From positions 1-13,949 of the forward strand of contig JBKHDD010000130.1 of NCBI GenBank assembly GCA_046541515.1: a DNA stretch of 13,949 nucleotides, given 5' to 3'. The notes under the pieces were generated by a model. The model had not been told where the DNA came from. It saw nothing but the letters and a program-made list of their open reading frames with translations, and did not search any database. This document shows, piece after piece, positions 1 through 13,885 of this stretch. The first letter of the stretch is position 1. Every line of letters begins with the position of its first letter. Position numbers and translations under genes: made by a program. Origin of the DNA: CAYFVR01 sp046541515. Lineage in GTDB: Bacteria > Desulfobacterota > Desulfobacteria > Desulfobacterales > Desulfococcaceae.

Positions 1-55
1 CAATCGTGCCCACGTTCACATGCGGCTTTTTCCGCTCAAATTTCTGCTTGGCCAT
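1..55 (-). CDS. tuf: Elongation factor Tu, 5' end only (second tuf copy)
   Basis: Only the first 18 codons are inside the window. They read MAKQKFERKKPHVNVGTI, which matches the EF-Tu N-terminus just before the GHVDHGK P-loop. EF-Tu is the GTPase that delivers aminoacyl-tRNA to the ribosome. It is not EF-G, whose N-terminus is quite different. The start is an ATG at 55-53 with a GGAGGG Shine-Dalgarno sequence about ten bases upstream. It follows rpsG by 143 bases, in the place where fusA usually stands. An intrinsic terminator (115-152) lies in between, so tuf may depend on read-through or on a promoter I cannot identify. A second tuf 3' end lies at the other edge of the window. Confidence 0.93.
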   Translation of the reverse strand, partial: MAKQKFERKKPHVNVGTI

Positions 56-114
56 TGGAAATGTCCCTCCCTGTTCCGCCGGGGATGCGGCGCCCCCACG
101 GGCGACCGCAAGGC

Positions 115-152
115 AAAAAAGTAGGCATCAAGACCTTGCGCCTGACACCTAC
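115..152 (-). terminator. Intrinsic terminator between rpsG and tuf
   Basis: On the minus strand, GTAGGTGTCA (152-143) pairs with TGATGCCTAC (130-121) to give ten consecutive pairs including two G·U wobbles, around a 12-base loop. Six Ts (120-115) follow directly. This is a canonical rho-independent shape. A second small GC hairpin (176-192, CCGGCC/GGCCGG, no T-tract) lies just after the rpsG stop. No convincing promoter is seen in the remaining 60 bases before tuf, so this probably acts as a partial terminator. The rest of 56-198 shows no coding remnant that I recognise. Confidence 0.75.
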
Positions 153-198
153 ACGTCATCACACCTGGTCCGTCACCGGCCCCGAGGGCCGGGCGGCG

Positions 199-669
199 CT
201 ACCAGCGAAAATGGGCGAAAGCCTTGTTGGCCTCGGCCATCTTGTGGGTATCTTCCCGCTTTTTCACGGAAGAGCCCCGGTTGTTGGCCGCGTCCAGCAG
301 TTCGCCCGCCAGCTTGCCGGCCATCCCCTTTTCGGAGCGTTTTCGGGAAAAATCGATCATCCAACGAATGGCCAGCGCGGTTCGTCGAGCCGGCCGAATC
401 TCCGTCGGCACCTGATAGGTGGAGCCGCCCACCCGCCGGGATTTGACTTCGATGGTCGGCCGAACGTTGTCCATGGCCTGCTCGAAAACCTTCAGCGGAG
501 CCTCCTTGGATTTGTCCCCGATGATGTCCAGGGCGTCGTACAGAATCCGCTCCGCCGTGCTTTTCTTGCCGTCCCGCATGATCGACTTGATGAACCGGGC
601 CACCAGCTTGCTGTCGTATTTCGGATCCGGCGTCGTAGGCCGTTCGGGTACTTCTCTTCTTCTTGGCAT
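199..669 (-). CDS. rpsG: 30S ribosomal protein S7
   Basis: The 156-residue product begins MPRRREVPERPTTPDPKYDS and has the usual bacterial S7 length. It is a primary 16S rRNA-binding protein that nucleates assembly of the 30S head and lies near the E site. The conserved core is visible in VGGSTYQVPTEI followed by an RPARRTALAIRW segment, and a short KKREDTHKMAEANKAFAHFRW-like end closes the protein. It starts 18 bases after the rpsL stop. The bases just before its ATG (GACGGTGAAACC) contain no good Shine-Dalgarno sequence, so its translation is probably coupled to rpsL. In E. coli S7 autoregulates this operon, but no specific S7 site was identified here. Confidence 0.97.
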   Translation of the reverse strand: MPRRREVPERPTTPDPKYDSKLVARFIKSIMRDGKKSTAERILYDALDIIGDKSKEAPLKVFEQAMDNVRPTIEVKSRRVGGSTYQVPTEIRPARRTALAIRWMIDFSRKRSEKGMAGKLAGELLDAANNRGSSVKKREDTHKMAEANKAFAHFRW

Positions 670-687
670 GGTTTCACCGTCGTCGGT

Positions 688-1059
688 TTACTTGGGTTTC
701 TTGGCGCCGTATTTGGAACGCCCCTGACGCCGGTCTTGAACGCCCAGGGTATCCAGCGTGCCCCGCACAATGTGGTAGCGTACGCCCGGCAGGTCTTTCA
801 CGCGGCCGCCCCGCACAAGCACCACCGAGTGCTCCTGCAGGTTGTGACCGATGCCCGGAATGTAGGCGGTGACCTCGATGCCGGTGGTCAGCCGGACGCG
901 GGCCACCTTCCGGAGGGCCGAGTTCGGCTTTTTCGGCGTCGAGGTGTACACGCGGGTGCACACGCCCCGTTTTTGCGGTCCTCCCTTAAGCGCCGGCGTG
1001 TTGGACTTGTGCACCACGCGCTTTCTTCCCTTCCGCACCAGTTGGTTGATCGTCGGCAT
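688..1059 (-). CDS. rpsL: 30S ribosomal protein S12
   Basis: The 123-residue product starts MPTINQLVRKGRKR at the ATG 1059-1057. An in-frame extension upstream is rejected because it runs through the promoter and lacks S12 homology. S12 sits at the decoding centre and influences accuracy. The streptomycin-related residues are wild type: Lys43 in TPKKPNS and Lys88 in GGRVKDLPGVRY. Asp89 is the residue that RimO methylthiolates in other bacteria. No sign of streptomycin resistance is seen. A promoter with a perfect -35 element stands about 75 bases upstream, so rpsL-rpsG can be transcribed independently of rpoBC. An AAGGG stands five bases before the ATG and a GGAGG lies further upstream. Confidence 0.97.
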   Translation of the reverse strand: MPTINQLVRKGRKRVVHKSNTPALKGGPQKRGVCTRVYTSTPKKPNSALRKVARVRLTTGIEVTAYIPGIGHNLQEHSVVLVRGGRVKDLPGVRYHIVRGTLDTLGVQDRRQGRSKYGAKKPK

Positions 1060-1107
1060 ACGAACCCTTCGCCTCCGTGGCTGAATAGTCAATACGGCAA
1101 AATGTTG

Positions 1108-1137
1108 TTTATATATACAACCGGAAAATTTTGTCAA
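1108..1137 (-). promoter_or_regulatory. Sigma-70-type promoter for rpsL-rpsG
   Basis: On the minus strand a perfect -35 TTGACA (1137-1132) is followed after 18 bases by TATAAA (1113-1108). An overlapping TATATA gives a 16-base spacer. The region is strikingly AT-rich for this genome. Transcription would start near position 1100, leaving a short leader of about 40 bases before the rpsL ATG. It lies between the rpoC stop and rpsL, just after the rpoC 3' hairpins. Confidence 0.8.
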
Positions 1138-1148
1138 CCTTTTTTTCG

Positions 1149-1203
1149 CGACCCGGAGAAAAAGAACCGATTCTCCGGGTCGGGCCGGGCGATTCTCGCC
1201 CGG
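1149..1203 (-). terminator. Two tandem hairpins after rpoC (terminator-like, no U-tract)
   Basis: Reading the minus strand after the rpoC stop, CCGGGCGA/TCGCCCGG (1203-1185) forms an eight-pair stem with a three-base loop. Next, CGACCCGGAGAA/TTCTCCGGGTCG (1182-1149) forms a perfect 12-pair stem with a ten-base loop. Seven As, not Ts, follow the second stem, so neither is a textbook intrinsic terminator. They may protect the rpoBC mRNA 3' end, be processed, or pause polymerase ahead of the rpsL promoter. Confidence 0.5.
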
Positions 1204-1217
1204 TCATTCCGGCGGGA

Positions 1218-5768
<4,551 letters not shown>

Positions 5769-5775
5769 TGATGGA

Positions 5776-5783
5776 CCCCCCTT
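5776..5783 (-). promoter_or_regulatory. Ribosome binding site supporting a TTG start for rpoC
   Basis: AAGGGGGG ends seven bases before TTG 5768-5766. No ATG or GTG in frame fits better. A small CCCTTG/CAAGGG stem (5779-5784 with 5798-5803) could overlap this site and modulate access. Confidence 0.6.
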
Positions 5784-5813
5784 GAAACGTTGGGCGCAAG
5801 GGACGAAAGACCG

Positions 5814-10013
<4,200 letters not shown>

Positions 10014-10045
10014 AGACTCTCCCCTGCACGGATTCGGAAAACCGG

Positions 10046-10086
10046 AAAAAACGGGATGGAAGGCCTCTCGCGAGCTTCCATCCCGT
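10046..10086 (-). terminator. Second intrinsic terminator/attenuator before rpoB
   Basis: On the minus strand, CGGGATGGAAG (10085-10075) pairs perfectly with CTTCCATCCCG (10062-10052), 11 pairs around a 12-base loop, followed directly by six Ts (10051-10046). The rpoB start is about 30 bases further on and no promoter fits in that space, so read-through is required. Confidence 0.85.
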
Positions 10087-10105
10087 CGTGGCTGTGTCGA
10101 ACCAG

Positions 10106-10141
10106 AAAAAACGGCGGGCGCGGCAACGAGCGGCGCCCGCC
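10106..10141 (-). terminator. First intrinsic terminator/attenuator after rplL
   Basis: On the minus strand, GGCGGGCGC (10141-10133) pairs perfectly with GCGCCCGCC (10121-10113), nine GC pairs around an 11-base loop. One G and then six Ts (10111-10106) follow. It begins about seven bases after the rplL stop. In E. coli a partial terminator at this same junction lowers rpoBC relative to the ribosomal proteins. The same role is inferred here. Confidence 0.85.
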
Positions 10142-10147
10142 ACGACG

Positions 10148-10537
10148 CTACTTCAGCTCCACCTGGGCGCCGGCCGCCTCGAGCTGCTCTTTGAACTTCT
10201 CGGCCTCGTCCTTGGCGATGCCCTCCTTGACCGGCTTGGGGGCCTCGTCCACCAGGGCCTTGGCGTCTTTGAGGCCCAGGCCGGTGATGGCCCGAACTTC
10301 CTTGATGACCTGGATCTTCTTGTCGCCCGCCGAAGTCAGGATGACGTCGAACTCGGTCTTTTCCTCGGCCGCTTCGGCCGCGCCTTCGGCGCCGGCCGGC
10401 GCGCCGGCCATCATGGCCACCGGCGCGGCCGCCGATACGCCGAATTTTTCTTCCATCTCCTTGATCATCTCGGAAAGCTCCAGAACGGTCATGTTCGAGA
10501 TGAATTCAATGACATCGGCTTTGCTGATATCCGCCAT
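10148..10537 (-). CDS. rplL: 50S ribosomal protein L7/L12
   Basis: The 129-residue product is the multi-copy stalk protein that recruits translation factor GTPases. The N-terminal dimerisation helices (MADISKADVIEFISNMTVLE) are followed by an Ala/Gly/Pro-rich hinge at about residues 36-60. The conserved C-terminal domain contains KIQVIKEVRAITGLGLKDAK and VDEAPKPVKEG, the factor-binding face. The ATG (10537-10535) has GGAGG nine bases upstream. It lies 76 bases after rplJ, which encodes its anchor on the ribosome, and before the two rpoB-proximal terminators. Confidence 0.98.
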   Translation of the reverse strand: MADISKADVIEFISNMTVLELSEMIKEMEEKFGVSAAAPVAMMAGAPAGAEGAAEAAEEKTEFDVILTSAGDKKIQVIKEVRAITGLGLKDAKALVDEAPKPVKEGIAKDEAEKFKEQLEAAGAQVELK

Positions 10538-10578
10538 TTCGCGATTTCCTCCGAAAATTCCAAATTTGGTTTGCGGGA

Positions 10579-10614
10579 TCGAATCCGAATTCGAACCCGT
10601 GGTCGAATCCGAAT
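10579..10614 (-). repeat. Three 12-base tandem units between rplJ and rplL
   Basis: On the plus strand, TCGAATCCGAAT occurs at 10579-10590 and again at 10603-10614. A diverged unit, TCGAACCCGTGG (8 of 12 matching), lies exactly between at 10591-10602. The last unit touches the rplJ stop codon. A nearby palindrome, CCAAATTTGG (10560-10569), lies just before the rplL Shine-Dalgarno sequence. Function is unknown. It may be slippage-derived spacer. Confidence 0.6.
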
Positions 10615-11138
10615 CAGGCCGCCTGCTCTTTTTGATCCTTGATGGCCGTCAGTACGTTCAACATCTGCTGGGGAACGGCGTTCAGGAGCCGGACCAGAGA
10701 GGTCGGCACGCCGTTCAGGGCGGACAGCAGCTGTCCAAGCAGCACTTCCCGCGACGGCAGGGACGAAAGCGCCTTGACGCCTTCGGGCGTCAGGGCCTTC
10801 CCTTGCATGACGCCGCCCTGGATCTCCAGCTTGTCGTTTTCCTTGGCGAAATCCGACAGCACCTTGGCCGGCGCCACCGGATCCGTCAGGCCGATGGCCA
10901 CGGCGCTGGGACCCGTGAATCGATCCACGATCAAGGCCACGTCGGTGCCCTCCGCCGCGCGTCGCAGCAGGGTGTTTTTCACCACTTGGTACTCGACCTC
11001 GGCATCCCTGAGTTTGCGGCGAAGCTCGTTCATCTTCGCCACGTTCAGGCCCTTGTAGTCGGTGAGGATGACCACCGCGGAAGACGAAAACTTCTCGTTG
11101 AGTCCGCGGACGATCTCCTTTTTCTGGTCTATTTTCAC
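10614..11138 (-). CDS. rplJ: 50S ribosomal protein L10
   Basis: L10 anchors L7/L12 dimers to the 23S GTPase-associated centre and represses its own operon by binding the mRNA leader. Conserved features are VVILTDYKGLNVAKMNELRR, YQVVKNTLLRRAAEG, TGPSAVAIGL and SLPSREVLLGQLLSALNGVP. The end, KDQKEQAA, is typical. I place the start at GTG 11138-11136 (174 residues, first residues MKIDQKKEIVRGL). The strong AAGGAGGTG is about 11 bases upstream of it. A GTG at 11150 would give 178 residues, but it overlaps that Shine-Dalgarno sequence, so it is less likely. The gene follows an L10-type leader and a terminator. Confidence 0.93.
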   Translation of the reverse strand: MKIDQKKEIVRGLNEKFSSSAVVILTDYKGLNVAKMNELRRKLRDAEVEYQVVKNTLLRRAAEGTDVALIVDRFTGPSAVAIGLTDPVAPAKVLSDFAKENDKLEIQGGVMQGKALTPEGVKALSSLPSREVLLGQLLSALNGVPTSLVRLLNAVPQQMLNVLTAIKDQKEQAA

Positions 11139-11147
11139 CTGCGTCAA

Positions 11148-11194
11148 CACCTCCTTTCCTTTCCGCGACCCATCCCGGTCTCCGGCCGGAGGTG
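11148..11194 (-). promoter_or_regulatory. rplJ Shine-Dalgarno and complementary anti-SD segment
   Basis: The rplJ ribosome binding site GGAGGTG (minus strand, 11154-11148) is exactly complementary to CACCTCC (11194-11188), 33 bases upstream in the leader. Pairing would hide the site. It would compete with a local CTCCGG/CCGGAG palindrome. This suits the known principle that L10 binding to its leader blocks rplJ-rplL translation, but the switching itself is inferred. Confidence 0.5.
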
Positions 11195-11212
11195 ACGAAC
11201 ATCCCTCTCTGT

Positions 11213-11285
11213 CTCGGTAGGCCGGCCCGGAGGCCGCTTAAATACCGCGCGCGAAACGAAACGCTCGGGTACACCTACGGTCTTC
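11213..11285 (-). promoter_or_regulatory. L10 (rplJ) autoregulatory leader
   Basis: The minus strand shows the arrangement I associate with the L10 leader RNA family. ACCGTAGG (near 11281-11274) pairs through GTAGG with CCTAC of CCTACCGAG (11221-11213). Between them lie a hairpin (TACCCGAGCG with CGCGCGGTA), a TTTAAGC linker and a GGCC/GGCC hairpin. In this family the closing helix and kink-turn mimic the 23S site of the L10(L12)4 complex. It sits downstream of the rplA terminator and upstream of rplJ, exactly where expected. Confidence 0.75.
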
Positions 11286-11320
11286 GACAGCGAGATGGCG
11301 TGCCGCAGTTATGATGGCAT

Positions 11321-11367
11321 AAAAAAAACGGAGGACGGCCGCCGCCCGGGGCGTCGACCGCGCTCCG
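11321..11367 (-). terminator. Intrinsic terminator after rplA
   Basis: On the minus strand, CGGAG (11367-11363) pairs with CTCCG (11333-11329). Inside it, CGGTCGACGCC (11360-11350) pairs with GGCGGCGGCCG (11346-11336) with one mismatch and one wobble around a three-base loop. Eight Ts (11328-11321) follow. It starts about 13 bases after the rplA stop. No convincing promoter is visible between it and the L10 leader, so some read-through is needed unless a weak promoter exists. Confidence 0.85.
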
Positions 11368-11380
11368 GAAATGGACGGAC

Positions 11381-12085
11381 CTACTTCACGAACTCCTTCA
11401 CCGAGGCCATGTCCACCTTCACCCCCGGTCCCATGGTGGTGGAAAGGGCGATCCCCTTGAGATAGGTGCCCTTGGAGGCGGACGGCTTGAGCCGCATGAT
11501 GGTCTCTAAAAAGGCGGTCACGTTTTCGGTCAGCTTCTCGGGTCCGAAGGAAACCTTGCCCATGGGCGCGTGGACGATGCCGGCCTTTTCCACCCGGAAA
11601 TCGATTTTGCCGGCCTTGAGTTCCTGCACGGCCTTGGCCAGATCGAAGGTGACGGTCCCGGTTTTGGCGTTGGGCATCAGCCCGCGGGGACCCAGAATCC
11701 GGCCGATCTTCCCCACGGAGCCCATCATGTCGGGCGTGGCCACGGCCTTGTCGAACTCGAACCAGCCTTCCTTGATCTTCTCCACGAGATCGTCGTTGCC
11801 AACGTAGTCGGCGCCGGCCTCCTGGGCCTCTTTTTCCTTTTCACCCTTGGCGAAGACCAGTACCCGAACCTCTTTTCCGATTCCGTTGGGAAGGACAACC
11901 GTGCCGCGCACCATCTGGTCCGCGTGCCGGGGATCCACGCCCAGCCGGACGGCAATGTCGAAGGTTTCATCGAACTTCGCGTAGGAGGATTCGACCGCTT
12001 TTTGTACCGCCTCGGAAAACGGAAGGGGCTGTCCGGCGCTCGCCTTTTTTCTCGCCTCGATGTATTGTTTACCCCGCTTCGGCAT
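11381..12085 (-). CDS. rplA: 50S ribosomal protein L1
   Basis: The 234-residue product has the same length as E. coli L1. It forms the L1 stalk that helps release deacylated tRNA from the E site and, in other bacteria, represses the rplK-rplA mRNA. Conserved features are FDIAVRLGVDPRHADQMVRG, VVLPNGIGKEVRV, the GRILGPRGLMPNAKTGTVT motif, and LKGIALSTTMGPGVKVD near the end. The ATG (12085-12083) has AAAGGAG ten bases upstream. It lies 37 bases after rplK and is followed by a strong terminator. Confidence 0.98.
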   Translation of the reverse strand: MPKRGKQYIEARKKASAGQPLPFSEAVQKAVESSYAKFDETFDIAVRLGVDPRHADQMVRGTVVLPNGIGKEVRVLVFAKGEKEKEAQEAGADYVGNDDLVEKIKEGWFEFDKAVATPDMMGSVGKIGRILGPRGLMPNAKTGTVTFDLAKAVQELKAGKIDFRVEKAGIVHAPMGKVSFGPEKLTENVTAFLETIMRLKPSASKGTYLKGIALSTTMGPGVKVDMASVKEFVK

Positions 12086-12122
12086 CTTCTCTCTTCACTC
12101 CTTTAGGTTGGTTGCGGCGGAC

Positions 12123-12548
12123 TCAGGCCTCCACCTCGATTCCCATGCTCCGCGCCGTTCCCGCAACGATCCGGCAGGCGGCGTCCAGGTCGTTGGCGTT
12201 GAGGTCCGGCATTTTCGTCCGGGCGATTTCCTCCACCTGGGCCCGACTCACCTTCCCCACCCGATTCCGCTTGGGATCGGCCGCGCCTTTGGCGACCTTG
12301 GCCGCCTGCTTGAGAAGCACGGCCGCCGGCGGCGTTTTGGTGATGAAGGTAAAGGTCCGGTCCTGATAGACCGTGATCACCACCGGGATGATCATCCCCT
12401 CGTCGTCGGCGGTCCGGGCGTTGAACGCCTTGCAGAAATCCATGATATTGACCCCGTGCTGACCCAGCGCGGGGCCAATGGGGGGAGACGGGTTCGCCTT
12501 GCCGGCCGTCACCTGAAGCTTGATCTGCGCGATTACCTTTTTCGCCAT
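12123..12548 (-). CDS. rplK: 50S ribosomal protein L11
   Basis: The 141-residue product begins MAKKVIAQIKLQVTAGKANP and contains PPIGPALGQHGVNIMDFCKAFN, the proline-rich N-terminal domain that contacts release factors and RelA. The C-terminal rRNA-binding domain includes TPPAAVLLKQAA, and MPDLNANDLDAACRIVAGTA near the end. L11 binds the GTPase-associated centre next to L10 and L12. The ATG (12548-12546) is preceded by AGGAG and AAGGA. The 72-base spacer from nusG is GC-rich and has small hairpins, but no clear promoter or terminator. L1 may regulate here as in E. coli, but I could not identify its site with confidence. Confidence 0.98.
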   Translation of the reverse strand: MAKKVIAQIKLQVTAGKANPSPPIGPALGQHGVNIMDFCKAFNARTADDEGMIIPVVITVYQDRTFTFITKTPPAAVLLKQAAKVAKGAADPKRNRVGKVSRAQVEEIARTKMPDLNANDLDAACRIVAGTARSMGIEVEA

Positions 12549-12620
12549 CGTTTCCTTGCTCCTGATACCGAGGACGTTCCGAACGCGGGGTCGAAAAGGC
12601 TCCGGCCCCGGGCGGGCCCC

Positions 12621-13151
12621 CTACAGTTTGGTCACCTGTACGAACTCCAGTTCCACGGGCGTCGACCGGCCAAAAATGCTGACAAGCACCTTGATCTTCC
12701 CTTTTTCGGGATTGACGTCCTCCACCGTCCCATTAAAATTGGTGAACGGCCCGTCGATGACCCGCACCTCATCCCCCGGTTCAAAATAGTATTTGGGTTT
12801 GGGTTTCAGCTTCCCCGCCTCCATGCGCCCCAGAATGCGATCCGCCTCCTCCTGGGAAATGGGCGCGGGCTTGTCCTGGCCGCCGAGGAATCCGCTGACC
12901 TTGTCTGTGCCGTTGACCACGTGCCACGTATCTTCGTCCAACTCCATCTCCACCAGGATATAGCCTGGATAGAATTTTCGGGACGACGTTTTTCGCTTGC
13001 CCTTGACCAGCTCCACCACCTGCTCGGTGGGCACGACGATCTGGCCAAATTTTTCCGGGTCGGAAAAATTGCTGATCCGCTCTTCCAGGGCCTGCTTCAC
13101 CTTGCCCTCGAATCCCGAATACACGTGAACGACATACCAGCGTTTTGCCAT
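12621..13151 (-). CDS. nusG: Transcription termination/antitermination factor NusG
   Basis: The 176-residue product has the standard NusG layout: an NGN domain (about residues 1-120, with RWYVVHVYSGFEGKV and FYPGYILVEME), which binds the beta' clamp, and a KOW domain (about 126-176, GDEVRVIDGPFTNFNGTVED). The KOW domain binds either Rho or ribosomal protein S10. SIFGRSTPVELEF contains the phenylalanine (Phe160) matching E. coli Phe165, which is important for those contacts. The ATG (13151-13149) has GGGAGGA six bases upstream and lies 13 bases after secE, so the two are almost certainly co-transcribed. NusG may itself modulate read-through at the terminators downstream. Confidence 0.98.
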   Translation of the reverse strand: MAKRWYVVHVYSGFEGKVKQALEERISNFSDPEKFGQIVVPTEQVVELVKGKRKTSSRKFYPGYILVEMELDEDTWHVVNGTDKVSGFLGGQDKPAPISQEEADRILGRMEAGKLKPKPKYYFEPGDEVRVIDGPFTNFNGTVEDVNPEKGKIKVLVSIFGRSTPVELEFVQVTKL

Positions 13152-13164
13152 GAATATCCTCCCG

Positions 13165-13533
13165 CTACCGGACCACCAGCCGGATTAGGCTGGAAAGCCC
13201 CATGTCCACGACGCCCAGAAAAAGGGAAATGATCGCGACCACGACCAGGACCACCACCGTGGATCCCAGCGTCTGTTTTCGGGAGGGCCAGGTTACTTTT
13301 TTCAGCTCGGCCTTGACTTCTCGCAAAAACTGGATGGAGGTGGCCACCCAGCCGGTCCGGGGAGCCGTGCCGGTCGATTTTTTCGGGGACGCGGGGGCCG
13401 GTCGGCGATTGGCGGCGGCCGCTGCGGAGGGTTTTCCGCTCGAAAGCGCTCCGTCCGTTCCCGCCGAAGCGTCGGAACCGTCCGATTTATCCTTTTTTTT
13501 TGCCGGCGTTTTTTTTCGTTGTAACCGTCCCAT
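13165..13533 (-). CDS. secE: Preprotein translocase subunit SecE
   Basis: The product has 122 residues from ATG 13533-13531, chosen because AGGAG lies just upstream. A longer in-frame version would read through the leader hairpin. SecE clamps SecY in the inner-membrane translocon. The conserved C-terminal module is FLREVKAELKKVTWPSRKQT (69-88), an amphipathic helix with the WPS hinge, followed by one membrane span at about 91-110. This is the single-span type, unlike the three-span E. coli SecE. The first 60 residues form a low-complexity Lys/Ala/Ser/Pro-rich tail, longer than in minimal SecE proteins and probably disordered in the cytosol. Confidence 0.93.
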   Translation of the reverse strand: MGRLQRKKTPAKKKDKSDGSDASAGTDGALSSGKPSAAAAANRRPAPASPKKSTGTAPRTGWVATSIQFLREVKAELKKVTWPSRKQTLGSTVVVLVVVAIISLFLGVVDMGLSSLIRLVVR

Positions 13534-13542
13534 TGCGCTCCT

Positions 13543-13583
13543 AAAAATTGGGAAGCTCAATGTCGCGCGGACAATGAGCTTCC
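13543..13583 (-). terminator. Hairpin with T-tract in the secE leader (attenuator-like)
   Basis: On the minus strand, GGAAGCTCA (13583-13575) pairs with TGAGCTTCC (13559-13551). After one T·T mismatch, TGTC pairs with GACA around a five-base loop. CAATTTTT follows, and then immediately the secE ribosome binding site. It resembles an intrinsic terminator with an imperfect T-tract. No promoter fits between it and secE, so partial termination or RNA processing is likely. Confidence 0.6.
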
Positions 13584-13624
13584 ACAGGTCAAGGGGGGGA
13601 TTGTGGCAAGCCAGCGGGAACCGG

Positions 13625-13702
13625 CCCCGGCCGTTCACCCGGGGACCGGGCTCCCCCCCCGCCGCCGGCGGCGCGCCGACGCCGGGGGGCCGACCCGCCG
13701 GC
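13625..13702 (-). other. Highly structured GC-rich spacer after rpmG
   Basis: Directly after the rpmG stop, GCCGGCGG (13702-13695) pairs perfectly with CCGCCGGC (13671-13664). Further on, CCCCGG/CCGGGG (13644-13639 with 13630-13625) forms a second stem. A run of eight Gs on the minus strand (13660-13653) lies between. No T-tract follows either hairpin. Many bacteria have a tRNA-Trp gene near this junction, but no cloverleaf or GTTCGA-type T-arm is found here. Confidence 0.55.
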
Positions 13703-13852
13703 CTACTTGGTTTCCCGGTGGGGCGTATGTTTCTGGCAGAACCGGCAATACTTCTTGAACTCCAGCTTGTCCGGCGTCGTGCGCTTGTTTTTGGTCGTAT
13801 TGTAATTCCGCTGCTTGCACTCGGTGCACGTCAGGGTTACCCGTACTCTCAC
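13703..13852 (-). CDS. rpmG: 50S ribosomal protein L33 (zinc-ribbon form)
   Basis: The 49-residue product starts at GTG 13852-13850, with GGGAGGT four bases upstream. It reads MRVRVTLTCTECKQRNYNTT at the start and ends in HTPHRETK. L33 binds 23S rRNA near the E site. Two Cys-x2-Cys pairs (Cys9/Cys12 and Cys36/Cys39) show that it is the zinc-binding form rather than the cysteine-free type. It lies 33 bases after the upstream tuf, the usual tuf-rpmG-secE order. It is short with a GTG start, so it is easy to miss, and a longer reading frame overlapping it on the same strand is spurious. Confidence 0.95.
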   Translation of the reverse strand: MRVRVTLTCTECKQRNYNTTKNKRTTPDKLEFKKYCRFCQKHTPHRETK

Positions 13853-13885
13853 CGGCACCTCCCGCCTCTTTCAGCAGAGGCTGTT

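Noticed and set aside
56..198. Degenerate fusA remnant between rpsG and tuf
   Set aside because: None of the minus-strand frames shows EF-G motifs. The spacer is explained by a hairpin, a terminator and the tuf ribosome binding site.
11290..11320. Promoter for the L10 leader just after the rplA terminator (CATAAC as -10)
   Set aside because: The -10 match is weak and the position for a -35 falls on GTCCTC within the terminator stem, with no resemblance to TTGACA.
12549..12620. Terminator or promoter between nusG and rplK
   Set aside because: Only short GC stems and a four-T run are present. TATCAG has no -35 at suitable spacing.
13564..13592. TTGACC as a -35 element for secE
   Set aside because: At 16-18 bases downstream the sequence is GC-rich (CGCGCG), with no -10 element.
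13534..13702. tRNA-Trp expected between rpmG and secE
   Set aside because: No T-arm, anticodon arm or acceptor stem consistent with a tRNA could be found on either strand.
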